Shown piece by piece: positions 8,467-18,084 of a stretch of DNA of 64,000 nt. The stretch comes from Sphingomonas lacunae (GTDB lineage: Bacteria > Pseudomonadota > Alphaproteobacteria > Sphingomonadales > Sphingomonadaceae), in NCBI RefSeq assembly GCF_012979535.1, contig NZ_CP053015.1:992001-1056000 (forward strand), given 5' to 3'. The notes under the pieces are model-generated. The model had not been told where the DNA came from and did no database searches. It saw only the letters and a list, made by a program, of their open reading frames with translations. Both the position numbers and the translations under genes were made by a program. Position 1 is the first letter of the stretch; each line of letters begins with the position of its first letter.

Positions 8467-11400
8467 GTGGCGGCGGTGTCTTTGGCATTTATGCCCCCGA
8501 ACCGGAAGCGCCCGTAACCGCGAGCGAGGGGCCGGATTCGGGCTTTCTTGAAACGATTGGCGCGGCGTTCCGGCTGGGTGTTGATGAGCAGGTGCTGGTG
8601 CAGGATGGCCGGCTGGCCGAACGCTATGTCGGACTGGTGCGTGACCTGCAAGCATTGGGCGTTCCCCGTGACCGGCTGTGGAAGCCGCAGGAAATCGACA
8701 TTTCTGCCCGCATGGGCAATGGCCCGACGCCCGCCGGCATGGAAGAAATTGACCGGGATGCTGTGTGGCGCGAGATTGCGGCGGCGCGGGCGCGCGGTCA
8801 TCGCGGCTTTGCCAGTCTGCCGGCGACGCGCGACGAGTTTGACCGTGCCATCCTGACCCGGAACGGAGAACGGGCACGCGACCAAGGCATTGTCGATCGC
8901 GGTGGCTTCCTGCCCAATCTGATCGGATCGGCGGGATCATCCTTTACAGACCCGGTCAACCTGCTGACGCTGCCGATCGGCGGCGGCGGCAAGACATTGT
9001 TGCAGATATTTGCCCGCGAGGCGTTGGCCAACAGCGCGGTCGAGCTGTTGCAGACGCCGATGTTCATGCAAGGCCGTGCCAATCTGGGCGAGGATGTCAC
9101 CGCCAGCGATGTCGCCCGTAACGTCGGCGCGGCTGCGCTGTTTGGCGGCACAGTGGGCGTAGGCGGCAGGGTTCTGGCCGATGCCGCAATGACCGCGACA
9201 GCCCCACTGGCGCGGGCATGGAATGAGCGGGGCAGTGTTGACCAGCAGATTGCGCGTGCGCTGTCTGGCGCGGTGGTGGACGAGAATAGCTGGCGCGGTG
9301 TGCGCCTGTCGCAGGATCTGTTTGACGGACTGTCTGACATGGACCTGGCCGAGGGTGTCCGCGTGGCGCGCGACGGTGTGCTGACGCCGACCGAGCGGGC
9401 GGCTGTGGCGGTGATCGAGCGGCAGGCCGAGATTGACACGGTCAACCCCTATCAGGGACCCAATGCGGCCGATGCCCATGCCGAACGGCTGGGTGATGCC
9501 ATCAGCCGCGTGCTGAACGACCTGCCGGCGATCGATTATGAGGCGGCCGCGCGTGCGGGATTGCCGCAGGTGTCGGGCGAGCTGGCGACTGCGTCACCGA
9601 TGCCTAGCGCCCCTGGCCGAGCAGCAGCGGCGGGTGAGGTCACGTCCGTAGGTGGTGACGCCTGGCGTGTTGTCAAAAACCGGATTGGCCATTTTGAAAG
9701 CGGCAATGGCCGCGCCTATAACAACGGCACTGGATCTAATGCTGCCGGCATATATCAGTTTATGCCCGACACATGGGTCGGCCTGTATCGCCGCCGGTTT
9801 GGCAATGACGGTCGAACCCGCGCGCAGATTTTGGAGTTGCGGCGTAGTCCGCAAATGCAAGAGCAGCTGATGGATGATGCCGGCGCAGGTTACATGCGCA
9901 ATTTGGCCAGTTGGGGATTTCCAGCGACGCCAGCAAACCTGTATTTGCATCATCATTTCAGTCCCGCCAGTGCCCGTGCCATATTGGCATCACCGCGCGG
10001 CCGAACATTAGAATCGATTTTTCTCGAGGCCGAAGGCGGGCGGATGACTCGCCTGATCTTTGATCAGAATCCCCATTTGCGCCGCACCATGACCGCTGGT
10101 GACATATTGGACGAAATGGCGCGCCGGACCAGCGCAAGGCCCGGAAGGGCGCCACGCCGACCGGCAGCAGAGACGGCGCCGCCACCATCGAGTAATCCGG
10201 TTGCTGATACCGGCGTAACCACAGAAGCCTTGCGGGCCGAGGCGACGGTGCTGAACCAGCAGGCGATGATGTTGCCCGACATGAGCACGCTGACGACAGC
10301 GCGGTTTCGCCCTGACGAAGTGGATGTCGATGCCGAGCTGATGCAGTTCAAAGGCGGTGGCGATGCCTTTGGCGTCACTGAGCGGCTGCAAGGGGTCGAA
10401 ACCTGGAATCCGGTGCTGGCCGGTCGCACCATTGTCTGGGAAGCCGAAGATGGGCGCCGCCTTATCGCTGATGGCCATCAGCGGCTGGGCCTTGCCCGGC
10501 GCATTGCCGCTGCTGATCCCGGCCAAAACCCGATGATTGACGCGATCGTGATGCGCGAGGCTGACGGCTGGGACGCGCAGAGCGTGCGGACCTGGGCGGC
10601 GTTGAAGAACATTGCCGAGGGCAGTGGCACGCCGGTTGACGCGGCCAAGGTGTTTCGTGCCATGGGGCCCGACGCGGCCGCCCGCTATCTGCCGCCGCGA
10701 TCGGCGCTGGTGCGCGATGCTGGCGGTCTGGCACGGCTGGGTGACGAAGCCTTTGGCGCGGTGGTCAATGAGCTGGTTGACCCTGCCCATGCGGCGATTG
10801 TCGGCCGCGCGGTCAATGACCCGGGCACACAGGCGGCGCTGGTCAACCTGTTGATCCGTCTGCAACCGCGCACGCTGGGCGAGGCCGATGGCATTGTGCA
10901 GCAGGGCATTGCCGCCGGTTTCACGCGCGAAACGCAGGCCGACATGTTCGGCACGCTGGATTCGACCGTATCGCTGATGGTCGAGCGGTCGCGTGTGCTC
11001 GATCGCGGCCTTGCCGAATTGCGCAAGATGCGCCAGATTTTCACCACGGCGGCAAACAATGCCGAGACATTGGGCACGGCGGGCAACCGCATCGATGTGA
11101 CCCGGAGCGCGCAGGAGGCGCTGGACAATGCGACAGCCGTTGACATCATCGCCCGCCTCGCCTGGCGCGCCGGTCCGGTCAAGGACGCCATCGACCGGGG
11201 GGCAAGAGCCCTTGCCGACGGCCAGCGGCAATCCGACGTCGTCCGCCAGTTCGTCCGCGATGTCCGGGCCATCGATGTCAACGAGCTTGTCCGGCGCGGA
11301 GCCGAAGTGGAAGGACCCGGCGTTGACGCGATCGATGGTGTCAATGCTGATGCAATCGGACGCGGAAGCGATGTTGCGGGAGAGGATGCTGGCATACCGC

Positions 11401-11723
11401 CGCAGTCAGGCTATTCCGACCAGCCCGACCTGAACGACAATGCCTGGCCGAGCCGTGCCGAGATAGAGGCGGCGGGCCAGACCGGTTTTGCCCTGTTTGA
11501 CGAGCCGACGCTGCGGCCGTTTGATGATGCGGCCGAAGGGCCCGGCCCGCGTGCCCAGGTGGACAGCATTGACCATGACCTGAAGGCGCTGGCCGACGAG
11601 CTGGCGCAGGACGGCCCGGACATGTTCGCCCTGGATGATGGCGACCCGCGCCCGCTGGCCGACATTTTCGACGAGTTTGACCGTGACGCGGCCGCCATCG
11701 AGGCGGTGCGCGGATGCCTGTGA
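8463..11723 (+). CDS. Internal virion protein D: lytic transglycosylase plus ParB-like domain (T7 gp16-like)
   Basis: This 1086-residue protein follows gp15 as T7 gp16 does. Residues about 400-530 form a lytic-transglycosylase domain: HFESGNG holds the presumed catalytic Glu412 and is followed by GIYQFMPDTW. It would cut peptidoglycan during DNA entry. Residues about 586-720 (MQFKGGGDAFGVTERLQG, then LIADGHQRLGLARRI) look like the DdrB-type ParB domain of large 'polyvalent' phage proteins that are ejected with the genome. The transglycosylase lies mid-protein, not at the N-terminus as in T7. The N-terminus carries a tag (residues 6-24) also found in the small protein at 19064-19279. The GTG start overlaps the previous stop by 4 bases. 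Confidence 0.82.
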   Translation: MSGGGVFGIYAPEPEAPVTASEGPDSGFLETIGAAFRLGVDEQVLVQDGRLAERYVGLVRDLQALGVPRDRLWKPQEIDISARMGNGPTPAGMEEIDRDAVWREIAAARARGHRGFASLPATRDEFDRAILTRNGERARDQGIVDRGGFLPNLIGSAGSSFTDPVNLLTLPIGGGGKTLLQIFAREALANSAVELLQTPMFMQGRANLGEDVTASDVARNVGAAALFGGTVGVGGRVLADAAMTATAPLARAWNERGSVDQQIARALSGAVVDENSWRGVRLSQDLFDGLSDMDLAEGVRVARDGVLTPTERAAVAVIERQAEIDTVNPYQGPNAADAHAERLGDAISRVLNDLPAIDYEAAARAGLPQVSGELATASPMPSAPGRAAAAGEVTSVGGDAWRVVKNRIGHFESGNGRAYNNGTGSNAAGIYQFMPDTWVGLYRRRFGNDGRTRAQILELRRSPQMQEQLMDDAGAGYMRNLASWGFPATPANLYLHHHFSPASARAILASPRGRTLESIFLEAEGGRMTRLIFDQNPHLRRTMTAGDILDEMARRTSARPGRAPRRPAAETAPPPSSNPVADTGVTTEALRAEATVLNQQAMMLPDMSTLTTARFRPDEVDVDAELMQFKGGGDAFGVTERLQGVETWNPVLAGRTIVWEAEDGRRLIADGHQRLGLARRIAAADPGQNPMIDAIVMREADGWDAQSVRTWAALKNIAEGSGTPVDAAKVFRAMGPDAAARYLPPRSALVRDAGGLARLGDEAFGAVVNELVDPAHAAIVGRAVNDPGTQAALVNLLIRLQPRTLGEADGIVQQGIAAGFTRETQADMFGTLDSTVSLMVERSRVLDRGLAELRKMRQIFTTAANNAETLGTAGNRIDVTRSAQEALDNATAVDIIARLAWRAGPVKDAIDRGARALADGQRQSDVVRQFVRDVRAIDVNELVRRGAEVEGPGVDAIDGVNADAIGRGSDVAGEDAGIPPQSGYSDQPDLNDNAWPSRAEIEAAGQTGFALFDEPTLRPFDDAAEGPGPRAQVDSIDHDLKALADELAQDGPDMFALDDGDPRPLADIFDEFDRDAAAIEAVRGCL

Positions 11724-11733
11724 AGGGTAAGCC

Positions 11734-14253
11734 ATGAGCCTTGATGTCTGTATTCCCGACCTGGTCGCCAAGGGGCAGCTGACGCAGGAGCAGGCTGACG
11801 AGCTGACCGGCCTGTATGGCGAGCTGAAGCGCAATTACCGCCGCCAGTTTGGCGATCAGACCGCTGCCGGCATGGCGACGCAGGAGACGCTTCGGGCGAT
11901 GGAGCAGGCCGCCGCGCTGAAAAAGCGGCGGACGCTGTTGCAGGTGCAGGCCCAGCGGCAGGCATGGCTCAACATGCAAAGCTATGGCACTGGTGCGGGC
12001 GGCTTGCGCGTGCTGGATCCCGACCGGCCCGGCCATATGGGCGAGGCGGCCGACGCATTGCTGGCCCGGCGCGAATATGCGCCCTATGCCAATGTCGAGT
12101 ATCAGGCGGTGGCGATCAAGGGGCAGGCCCATGCGACTCTGGCCGGATTTCTGGCCCGTCACCGCCGTGACATCATTGGCCGGGTGCAGGACAAGGCCGG
12201 GCTGGACGACATTGTGCGGGCGCTGTTTGGCGAGACGGTCGAGAATGCCAATGCGCGCGAGCTGGCCGACGCGGTGCGCGAGACGTTCGAGATGCTGCGG
12301 CTGCGGCGCAACGCGGCGGGGGGCAATACCGGCAAGCTTGACAATTATGGCCTGCCCCAGAGCCATGACAGCCAGGCCATATCCGATGCCGGCTATGCTG
12401 TCTGGCGCGACGAAATCTGGCCCCGGCTGGACCGGCAACGGATGATCGACGAGCGGACCAATGCGCCGTTCAGCGATGAGGCGTTGGAGCTGGCGCTGCG
12501 CGATGTCTATGAGACGATCAGCAGCGACGGCATCAGCAAGATGACCCCCGGTGCGTTCACGCGGGGCAGTCTGGCCGGACAGCGCGACCACAGCCGGTTC
12601 CTGCATTTCAAATCGGCCGATGACTGGATGGCCTATGCCAACCGCTTTGGCGGCAAGGGATCCCCGTTCGACACGATCATGGGCCATATCGAGCATATGA
12701 GCCGCGAGATCGCCGCGATGGAAATGCTGGGCCCGAACCCGGCGCAGACGGTGCGGTGGCTGGGCGACATGCTGCAAAAGGATGCGATCGCCAAGGGCGG
12801 CAGCAAGGCGCGGCGAGAGGCTGCCCGGCGCGCGGGTGACCGGGTGCAGCGGTTTTATGACGAGTTCATCGGCACCAATCGCCGCCCCGACAGTGAGACG
12901 CTGGCGCTGGGGTTTGGCGCGTTGCGGGCATGGCAGGTGGCGACCAAGCTGGGCAGTGCCGTGCTGTCGACAACGAGCGACCAGGCGACGCAGATCCTTG
13001 CCCGCCGATTCAACGGCCTGCCGGTGGCACGCATGATCCGCACACAGGCCGGCCTGTTGAACCCGGCCAGCGATGCCGACCGGCAATTTGCGGTCCGCGC
13101 CATGCTGACATGGGAGGGTGCGGCACAGATAGCGGCGGCCCAGGCGCGCATGACCGGCGAGGAAATCACCGGCGATATCGCCCGTCGCACGGCGGAAGGC
13201 GTGTTGCGCGCCAGTGGCCTGAACGCGATGACCGATGGCGGCCGCTGGGCATTCGGCATGGATTTCCTGTCCACCATCACCGGCAACCGGCATCTGCGAT
13301 TTGCCGAGCTCGATCCCGATTTTCGCGGCAGTTTCGAGCGGCATGGCCTGACGGCGAGCCAGTGGGACGCGCTGCGCGCCACGCCGATCGAGAACCACAA
13401 GGGGGCCGAATGGATCCTGCCGGGGAACATTGGCGACCAGAAGGTGCGCGACGCCGTGCTGCGCATGATCATGGCTGAAACCGACATGGCGGTGCCGGTG
13501 GCAACGCTGCGCACGCGGGCGGCGTTCAACAGCACGTTGCAGCGCGGCACATGGGTCGGTGAGGCTGGCCGGACCATGCTGCAATTCAAGGCGTTTCCCA
13601 TCACCCTGATGTGGCAGCAGATTGGCCGCATCATGGCGCAGCAGGGTTTTTCCCGCGCGACCTATGCGGCCAACATGATGATCCTGACGACATTGGCCGG
13701 GGCCGCCGCGATCCAGCTGAAAGAGGTGAGCAAGGGGCGCGACCCGCGCGAAGTGTATGACCCTGATGATCCGCAGGCGACAGCGTCATTCTGGGCTGCG
13801 GCATCGCTGCAAGGCGGCGGGTGGGGCATAGTCGGCGATTTCCTGAAAAGCTCCACCAACCGGTTCGGATTCGATGTCATGACGACCGTGGCCGGTCCAT
13901 CGGCGCAGACGATCAACAATGTCGGCAACCTGTTGCTGACGCAGCCGGTCAAATATCTGATGGACGATGTGCCGGGCGATGGCAGCGGGGATGCCAACCC
14001 GGGCCGGGCGGCGGTCAGGATCCTGAAAAGCGAAACGCCGGGCGGCAGCCTGTGGTATGCGCGGCTGGCATTCGAGCGGATCATCCTCGACAATCTTTCG
14101 CGCTGGGCCGACCCCAATCATGAAGATGGTTTCCGCCGTCTGGGCCAGCAGGCCGAGGATATGGGCACCGAATATTTCTGGGCCCCGGGCGCTGGTATTA
14201 ATGAGGCGCGGGCGCCTGATGTAACGGGCATTGTGGCCAGCGAGGAGCCATAG
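11734..14253 (+). CDS. Second large ejection-type virion protein (polyvalent-protein-like)
   Basis: This 839-residue protein has no T7 counterpart by name but sits between the gp16-like gene and the tail fibre. It is mainly helical. Its C-terminal third contains LQRGTWVGEAGRTMLQFKAF and a short hydrophobic stretch (MMILTTLAGAAAIQL, about residues 647-661), resembling the C-terminal domains of large phage polyvalent or ejection proteins. I infer that it completes the function of the shorter gp16-like protein, for example the DNA-translocating or inner-membrane part. An AAGGGTAAG ribosome-binding site precedes the ATG. No enzymatic motif is visible. Confidence 0.55.
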   Translation: MSLDVCIPDLVAKGQLTQEQADELTGLYGELKRNYRRQFGDQTAAGMATQETLRAMEQAAALKKRRTLLQVQAQRQAWLNMQSYGTGAGGLRVLDPDRPGHMGEAADALLARREYAPYANVEYQAVAIKGQAHATLAGFLARHRRDIIGRVQDKAGLDDIVRALFGETVENANARELADAVRETFEMLRLRRNAAGGNTGKLDNYGLPQSHDSQAISDAGYAVWRDEIWPRLDRQRMIDERTNAPFSDEALELALRDVYETISSDGISKMTPGAFTRGSLAGQRDHSRFLHFKSADDWMAYANRFGGKGSPFDTIMGHIEHMSREIAAMEMLGPNPAQTVRWLGDMLQKDAIAKGGSKARREAARRAGDRVQRFYDEFIGTNRRPDSETLALGFGALRAWQVATKLGSAVLSTTSDQATQILARRFNGLPVARMIRTQAGLLNPASDADRQFAVRAMLTWEGAAQIAAAQARMTGEEITGDIARRTAEGVLRASGLNAMTDGGRWAFGMDFLSTITGNRHLRFAELDPDFRGSFERHGLTASQWDALRATPIENHKGAEWILPGNIGDQKVRDAVLRMIMAETDMAVPVATLRTRAAFNSTLQRGTWVGEAGRTMLQFKAFPITLMWQQIGRIMAQQGFSRATYAANMMILTTLAGAAAIQLKEVSKGRDPREVYDPDDPQATASFWAAASLQGGGWGIVGDFLKSSTNRFGFDVMTTVAGPSAQTINNVGNLLLTQPVKYLMDDVPGDGSGDANPGRAAVRILKSETPGGSLWYARLAFERIILDNLSRWADPNHEDGFRRLGQQAEDMGTEYFWAPGAGINEARAPDVTGIVASEEP
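14193..14203 (+). promoter_or_regulatory. Possible phage RNA-polymerase promoter core (copy 2)
   Basis: The same TGGTATTAATG as at 982-992 lies 69 bases before the tail-fibre start, inside the end of the preceding gene where it encodes GIN. Its position matches a T7 late promoter before gene 17. Because it is coding, chance is a real alternative. Confidence 0.22.
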
Positions 14254-14271
14254 CAGCCGACGGATTTACCG

Positions 14272-17127
14272 ATGACCGTGCCCGTTTCCGAGCCCATCGC
14301 AACCTATAGCGGCGATGGAACGGCCAACCCGCTGAGTTTCCCGCACCGGTTCTTGACAGTCGGCGACCTGAGGGTGACGGCCATCGCCGCCGATGGCGGC
14401 GAGACGGTGCTGACCATAAACATCCATTACACGGTGACCGGCGCCGACAATCCGGCAGGCGGCACAGTGACCCCATTGGCAGTTCGGCCGAGCGGTACGA
14501 GCTGGCGGATCGAGCGCGTTACACCGATCGAGCAACCAACCGATTATGTCAGCGGCAATGCCTTTCCCGCCGAAAGCCATGAGCGGGCGCTGGACCGGCT
14601 TGCCATGATTGCGCAGGATCAAGCGCGCGATGTGGCTGATATTGCCGCGCGTGCGCCGATGGTGGCATTTGGCGAAACCGCGCCAGCCATCGGTGAGATC
14701 AGCGATGGGCAGTTGCTGGGGCAGGTTGCCGGCAAGCTGGTCGGCATTAACGCCGATGTGTCGGGCGCGGCGCAATATGTTGCGGATGCAGCCGAACAGG
14801 CGGGCATAGCGACGGATCAGGCAGACTTGTCGTTGATCCGTGCCGCTGCGGCGCTTGGCGGGCAGGAGGCAGCCGAGGACGCGGCGGCGCTGGCCGAGCA
14901 GCAGGTTGACCTGGCCGAGATACAGGCTGACCGCGCGGCATCGGTGGCGTTGGTCAATGGCTGCTATCCGAACGCCTATGCCGCCGCCGTGCCGCGCGGT
15001 GTCACCGCGCTCGCCTTTGTTGGTGGCTCTGGCTACACCAATGGCACCCATGCGTTGGTGGCCAGTGGTGGGCCGACTGATTTTGCTGGAACGATCACGG
15101 TGGCGGGTGGCGCGATCACCGCCGCGACGATCCTCAATCCCGGCCTGTCAACCAGCGGCACCGCGCCAACGCTGACATTCCCGGCGGCGGGGGCTGGCAC
15201 TGGCGGTTCGGTCACGGCGACGGTCGGTTATCGGGTGCCGCTGGGTGAAACCTATTGGGCCGCCGACGCCAGCGGGCGGGTGGCCAATCAATGGCGCAAC
15301 ACGGCGGGCAGCCCGGTACCGGTGACAAGCGGCGGGGTGCAGCATTCGCATTCGCTGCGACCGATGGTCGAGGAAGCGCTGATTGCGCACACGCCGTTGC
15401 TCAATTCGGCCATATTGTCCACGCGGCCCGAGCTGCGCCGCCTCAAGCGGTTGTGGATGCTGGACAACAGCAAGGAATATGCGGTGCAGTGGTTCGACCG
15501 GCAGACCGGCTTGCTGCGCTGTCGCTTTGCCGAAGTGGCGGACCCGACCAAGGTTTATTATGCGCACCTGTTCGGCGGCAACCCCAACCCTTCGACCGAT
15601 CCCGGCCTGAACGGCGGTGTCGGCAAAGTGCTGGTCAATGTCATTGGGCCGACTGCCGGGGTGATCGCCGGGCAGGCGTTGATCGATCTGGACGATGGTG
15701 CCAACTATGGCCCGCCATCGATCCTGACGCTATCCACCACGCGGTTGGACCCCAACGCGCTGGGCTTTACCGCGTTTGAGCAGCAAGCCATCCTGACGGT
15801 GATGAACAGCGGCAAGCCGCCGGACTATGGCGTTTTTCAGCCGAAGGCGACGGTGACGGCGCTCAACGAATTCATCACCTGGATTGGTTGTGACCATGTG
15901 CCCGCGTCCTCTCGGGAAAGCCTGTATGTCAGTCAGGTGATTTTGCAGCGGCCCGGCGCTTCAACGACATGGACCGCGCGGCTGACCGTATCGTGCGAGC
16001 GCATGGGTGTGATCGTCGGCACGTTCTACACTTCGATTGAGAGCGCGACGAACCCGTTTCTGGCCGGGGGGTATTTCCCCACCAACCTGTCCCGCATGAC
16101 TTTGCGCATCGCCAGTCTGACCGGTCCCGCCGTCAACAGCGGCATCGAAGTGCATTTGCGGCTGGACTGGACGAAGATGTCGGGCTTGGCGAACCTGACC
16201 TATACCAGCTATTCGCAGACAGGCATCCACCCGCGCAACGTCCGCACCCCGCGCACGGTGCGCGCCGAGGCTCGGGCCAGCACGGTTGAGCCCTATCGCA
16301 CCATCTTTTGGGGCACCGGGCTGGACCCTGTGACGCCAAACGTGTCGGGCCTGACCGGCTATCCCAGCTTGTTGGCGGCGGTGCAGGCGCAGATGTTCCC
16401 CGGCACAACCTATGACATCTCCAATTTTGAGATGTTCCAGATGATCGCGCCGGGTGCGCCGATCCTGTTCCAATGCGTGGTTGACGGTCATGTCGAGGAC
16501 ATCACCTATCGCAATGTGCCGGGGCGCGGCCTGATTTCCGACCTGATTATCCCGCATGGGGCGATCATCCGGGGTCTTGGCATGGGCAACACGGTGCTGC
16601 GCACTGACGGAGGCAGCGATGTTCGCCCGGTGTGGGAGCGCATTTTCAGTTCCGAGGTTGAGGACTTGACCATCTATAACCGCAATGCAGGCGGTTATGT
16701 TGAGCATAACGATAATCAGTCTGAGCGGTCGAAGGCATCTGGCGTCGGTGAAAAAATCCAGAATTTTGCCATCACGCAAATTGCGCGGCGGGTCGAGTTC
16801 AAGACCGATAATGCCACACAGTCCGGCGTTGGTATGGGCATTTCGTCCGATCAGCTGGGTCGATACGAGGAATGCGTTTTCAAGCGCACTGTCTCGTCAA
16901 CGCTGCCGTTTTTCTACAGCCATGGCAGCGTGACGACGAGTAACCCGACGCGAAAAGGGCGGCTCGAATTCATCAACTGCCGCGATGAAAGCCACCCCGA
17001 TTGCCTTAACTCCATCGCGACGGCGGCGAACGCCGGGCAGGACACTTTGCCGCACGAGCTGCTGGTTTCCGGCGGCACGCTGCGCGCGATCACGCTGGCG
17101 AGCAACTGGCGGAGGATTGGCGGATGA
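14272..17127 (+). CDS. Tail fibre protein with T7-type N-terminal domain
   Basis: This 951-residue protein begins with the tail-attachment domain of the T7 gp17 family: FPHRFLTVGDLRV near residue 22, VTGADNPAGGTVTPL, then RVTPIEQPTDYVSGNAFPAE and HERALDRLAMIAQDQ up to about residue 125. A helical stalk follows (about 165-230), then a long beta-rich receptor-binding part. The region from about 16430 to 17060 reads like a pectate-lyase-style beta-helix and is less GC-rich than the rest, as often seen where host-range tips are swapped. The stop overlaps the start of the holin gene (ATGA). Confidence 0.88.
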   Translation: MTVPVSEPIATYSGDGTANPLSFPHRFLTVGDLRVTAIAADGGETVLTINIHYTVTGADNPAGGTVTPLAVRPSGTSWRIERVTPIEQPTDYVSGNAFPAESHERALDRLAMIAQDQARDVADIAARAPMVAFGETAPAIGEISDGQLLGQVAGKLVGINADVSGAAQYVADAAEQAGIATDQADLSLIRAAAALGGQEAAEDAAALAEQQVDLAEIQADRAASVALVNGCYPNAYAAAVPRGVTALAFVGGSGYTNGTHALVASGGPTDFAGTITVAGGAITAATILNPGLSTSGTAPTLTFPAAGAGTGGSVTATVGYRVPLGETYWAADASGRVANQWRNTAGSPVPVTSGGVQHSHSLRPMVEEALIAHTPLLNSAILSTRPELRRLKRLWMLDNSKEYAVQWFDRQTGLLRCRFAEVADPTKVYYAHLFGGNPNPSTDPGLNGGVGKVLVNVIGPTAGVIAGQALIDLDDGANYGPPSILTLSTTRLDPNALGFTAFEQQAILTVMNSGKPPDYGVFQPKATVTALNEFITWIGCDHVPASSRESLYVSQVILQRPGASTTWTARLTVSCERMGVIVGTFYTSIESATNPFLAGGYFPTNLSRMTLRIASLTGPAVNSGIEVHLRLDWTKMSGLANLTYTSYSQTGIHPRNVRTPRTVRAEARASTVEPYRTIFWGTGLDPVTPNVSGLTGYPSLLAAVQAQMFPGTTYDISNFEMFQMIAPGAPILFQCVVDGHVEDITYRNVPGRGLISDLIIPHGAIIRGLGMGNTVLRTDGGSDVRPVWERIFSSEVEDLTIYNRNAGGYVEHNDNQSERSKASGVGEKIQNFAITQIARRVEFKTDNATQSGVGMGISSDQLGRYEECVFKRTVSSTLPFFYSHGSVTTSNPTRKGRLEFINCRDESHPDCLNSIATAANAGQDTLPHELLVSGGTLRAITLASNWRRIGG

Positions 17128-17330
17128 GTGAGCGCCGCACGCTGACTGATGCTGACGTCGCCGCCATCGCTGATGCGTTGGAAACCAAGCTGGAGAGCCG
17201 TTTCTATGCCAACCTGGGCAAAGGCGTGTGGGCCATTGTCTGGAAAGTGATCATTGCCGCTTTGTTGTTCATCGCGGCCTATGGCGCGGTCAAGGGCGGG
17301 GTTATGCCACCAACGGAGGTGAAGCAGTGA
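17124..17330 (+). CDS. Holin-like one-helix membrane protein
   Basis: This 68-residue protein has a charged N-terminal half and a single hydrophobic helix (GVWAIVWKVIIAALLFIAAYG, about residues 34-54), and sits directly before the endolysin. This is the layout of T7 gp17.5-type (class II/III) holins placed after the tail fibre gene. Its start overlaps the fibre stop and its stop overlaps the endolysin GTG (GTGA), so the lysis genes are translationally coupled. The holin role is inferred from topology and position. Confidence 0.65.
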   Translation: MSERRTLTDADVAAIADALETKLESRFYANLGKGVWAIVWKVIIAALLFIAAYGAVKGGVMPPTEVKQ

Positions 17331-17794
17331 AGCGCGCCATTACCCTGATCGCTGTGCATTGCACCGCCACGGTCGAGGGCCGGCCCTTTACCGTCGAAAG
17401 CATCCGGTCGATGCACAAGGCACAGGGCTGGTCTGACATCGGCTATCACTGGCTGATCGGCATTAACGGCGAGGTGTGGGCTGGCCGCCCGGAAGCGGTG
17501 CAGGGCAGCCATATCAAGGGTCATAACCGGGACAGCATCGGCATTTGCTATGTCGGCGGAATCGGTCGTGACGGCAAGGCGAAGGATACGCGGACTCCTG
17601 CACAGCTGGCCGCGCTCAAAACCCTGTTGGAGATGAAGCGCGCGGAAAATCCGGCTGCGAAAATCCGTGGCCACCGGGATATGTCGCCCGACGCGGACGG
17701 CGATGGCAAGGTGGAGCCGCATGAGTGGCTGAAAATGTGCCCCTGCTTTGACGTGGTTTCGTGGTGCAAGGCCCAAGGGATTGATCCCCTATGA
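17327..17794 (+). CDS. Endolysin: N-acetylmuramoyl-L-alanine amidase (T7 lysozyme-like)
   Basis: This 155-residue protein is the size of T7 lysozyme (151 residues) and has the zinc amidase ligand set: His in LIAVHCTAT, His in KIRGHRDMSPDADGDG and Cys in MCPC near the end, plus the conserved Tyr in IGYHWLIG. It hydrolyses the amide bond between MurNAc and L-alanine in peptidoglycan. The GTG start is chosen because it overlaps the holin stop by 4 bases and leaves the first beta-strand of the domain at the N-terminus. In T7 the enzyme gene is early (3.5); here it has moved into a late lysis cassette. Confidence 0.9.
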   Translation: MKRAITLIAVHCTATVEGRPFTVESIRSMHKAQGWSDIGYHWLIGINGEVWAGRPEAVQGSHIKGHNRDSIGICYVGGIGRDGKAKDTRTPAQLAALKTLLEMKRAENPAAKIRGHRDMSPDADGDGKVEPHEWLKMCPCFDVVSWCKAQGIDPL

Positions 17795-18084
17795 CACCGC
17801 CGCGCCCCGAATGGCGCGTGTGGCTCTATGGCCTTGCCTGGCTGGGCGGCGGCGTCGCCGCCTTTGGGCTGGCGATATGGCTGATCGTGCTGATCCGATG
17901 GGACTGGCCCGCCGCCACGGCGGCCCAGCGGCTCGACATCCTTGGCAAGGGGCTGTTCGCCGCGTTGGGCATTGTCGCCCTGGTCGCCTTTGGCCTGACC
18001 ATGCGGGCGGCCATCCGCAATTTCAAACTGACCGGCGCCATGGGATCGGCCGAGGCGCACAGTTCGGCAGAGGATGACCGATGA
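17791..18084 (+). CDS. Two-helix small membrane protein of the lysis cassette
   Basis: This 97-residue protein has two hydrophobic helices (about residues 12-34 and 52-70) joined by a short polar loop, and a charged C-terminus ending AEDDR. Its start overlaps the endolysin stop (ATGA) and its stop overlaps the next start. It could be a second holin, an antiholin or a pinholin partner to the one-helix protein at 17124. I recognise no family. Confidence 0.55.
   Translation: MTPPRPEWRVWLYGLAWLGGGVAAFGLAIWLIVLIRWDWPAATAAQRLDILGKGLFAALGIVALVAFGLTMRAAIRNFKLTGAMGSAEAHSSAEDDR

Noticed and set aside
11341..13584. A 747-residue open frame on the minus strand
   Set aside because: It lies entirely opposite the two large phage virion genes, has the Arg/His/Pro-rich composition of antisense shadow frames in GC-rich DNA, and shows no recognisable motif or ribosome-binding site.
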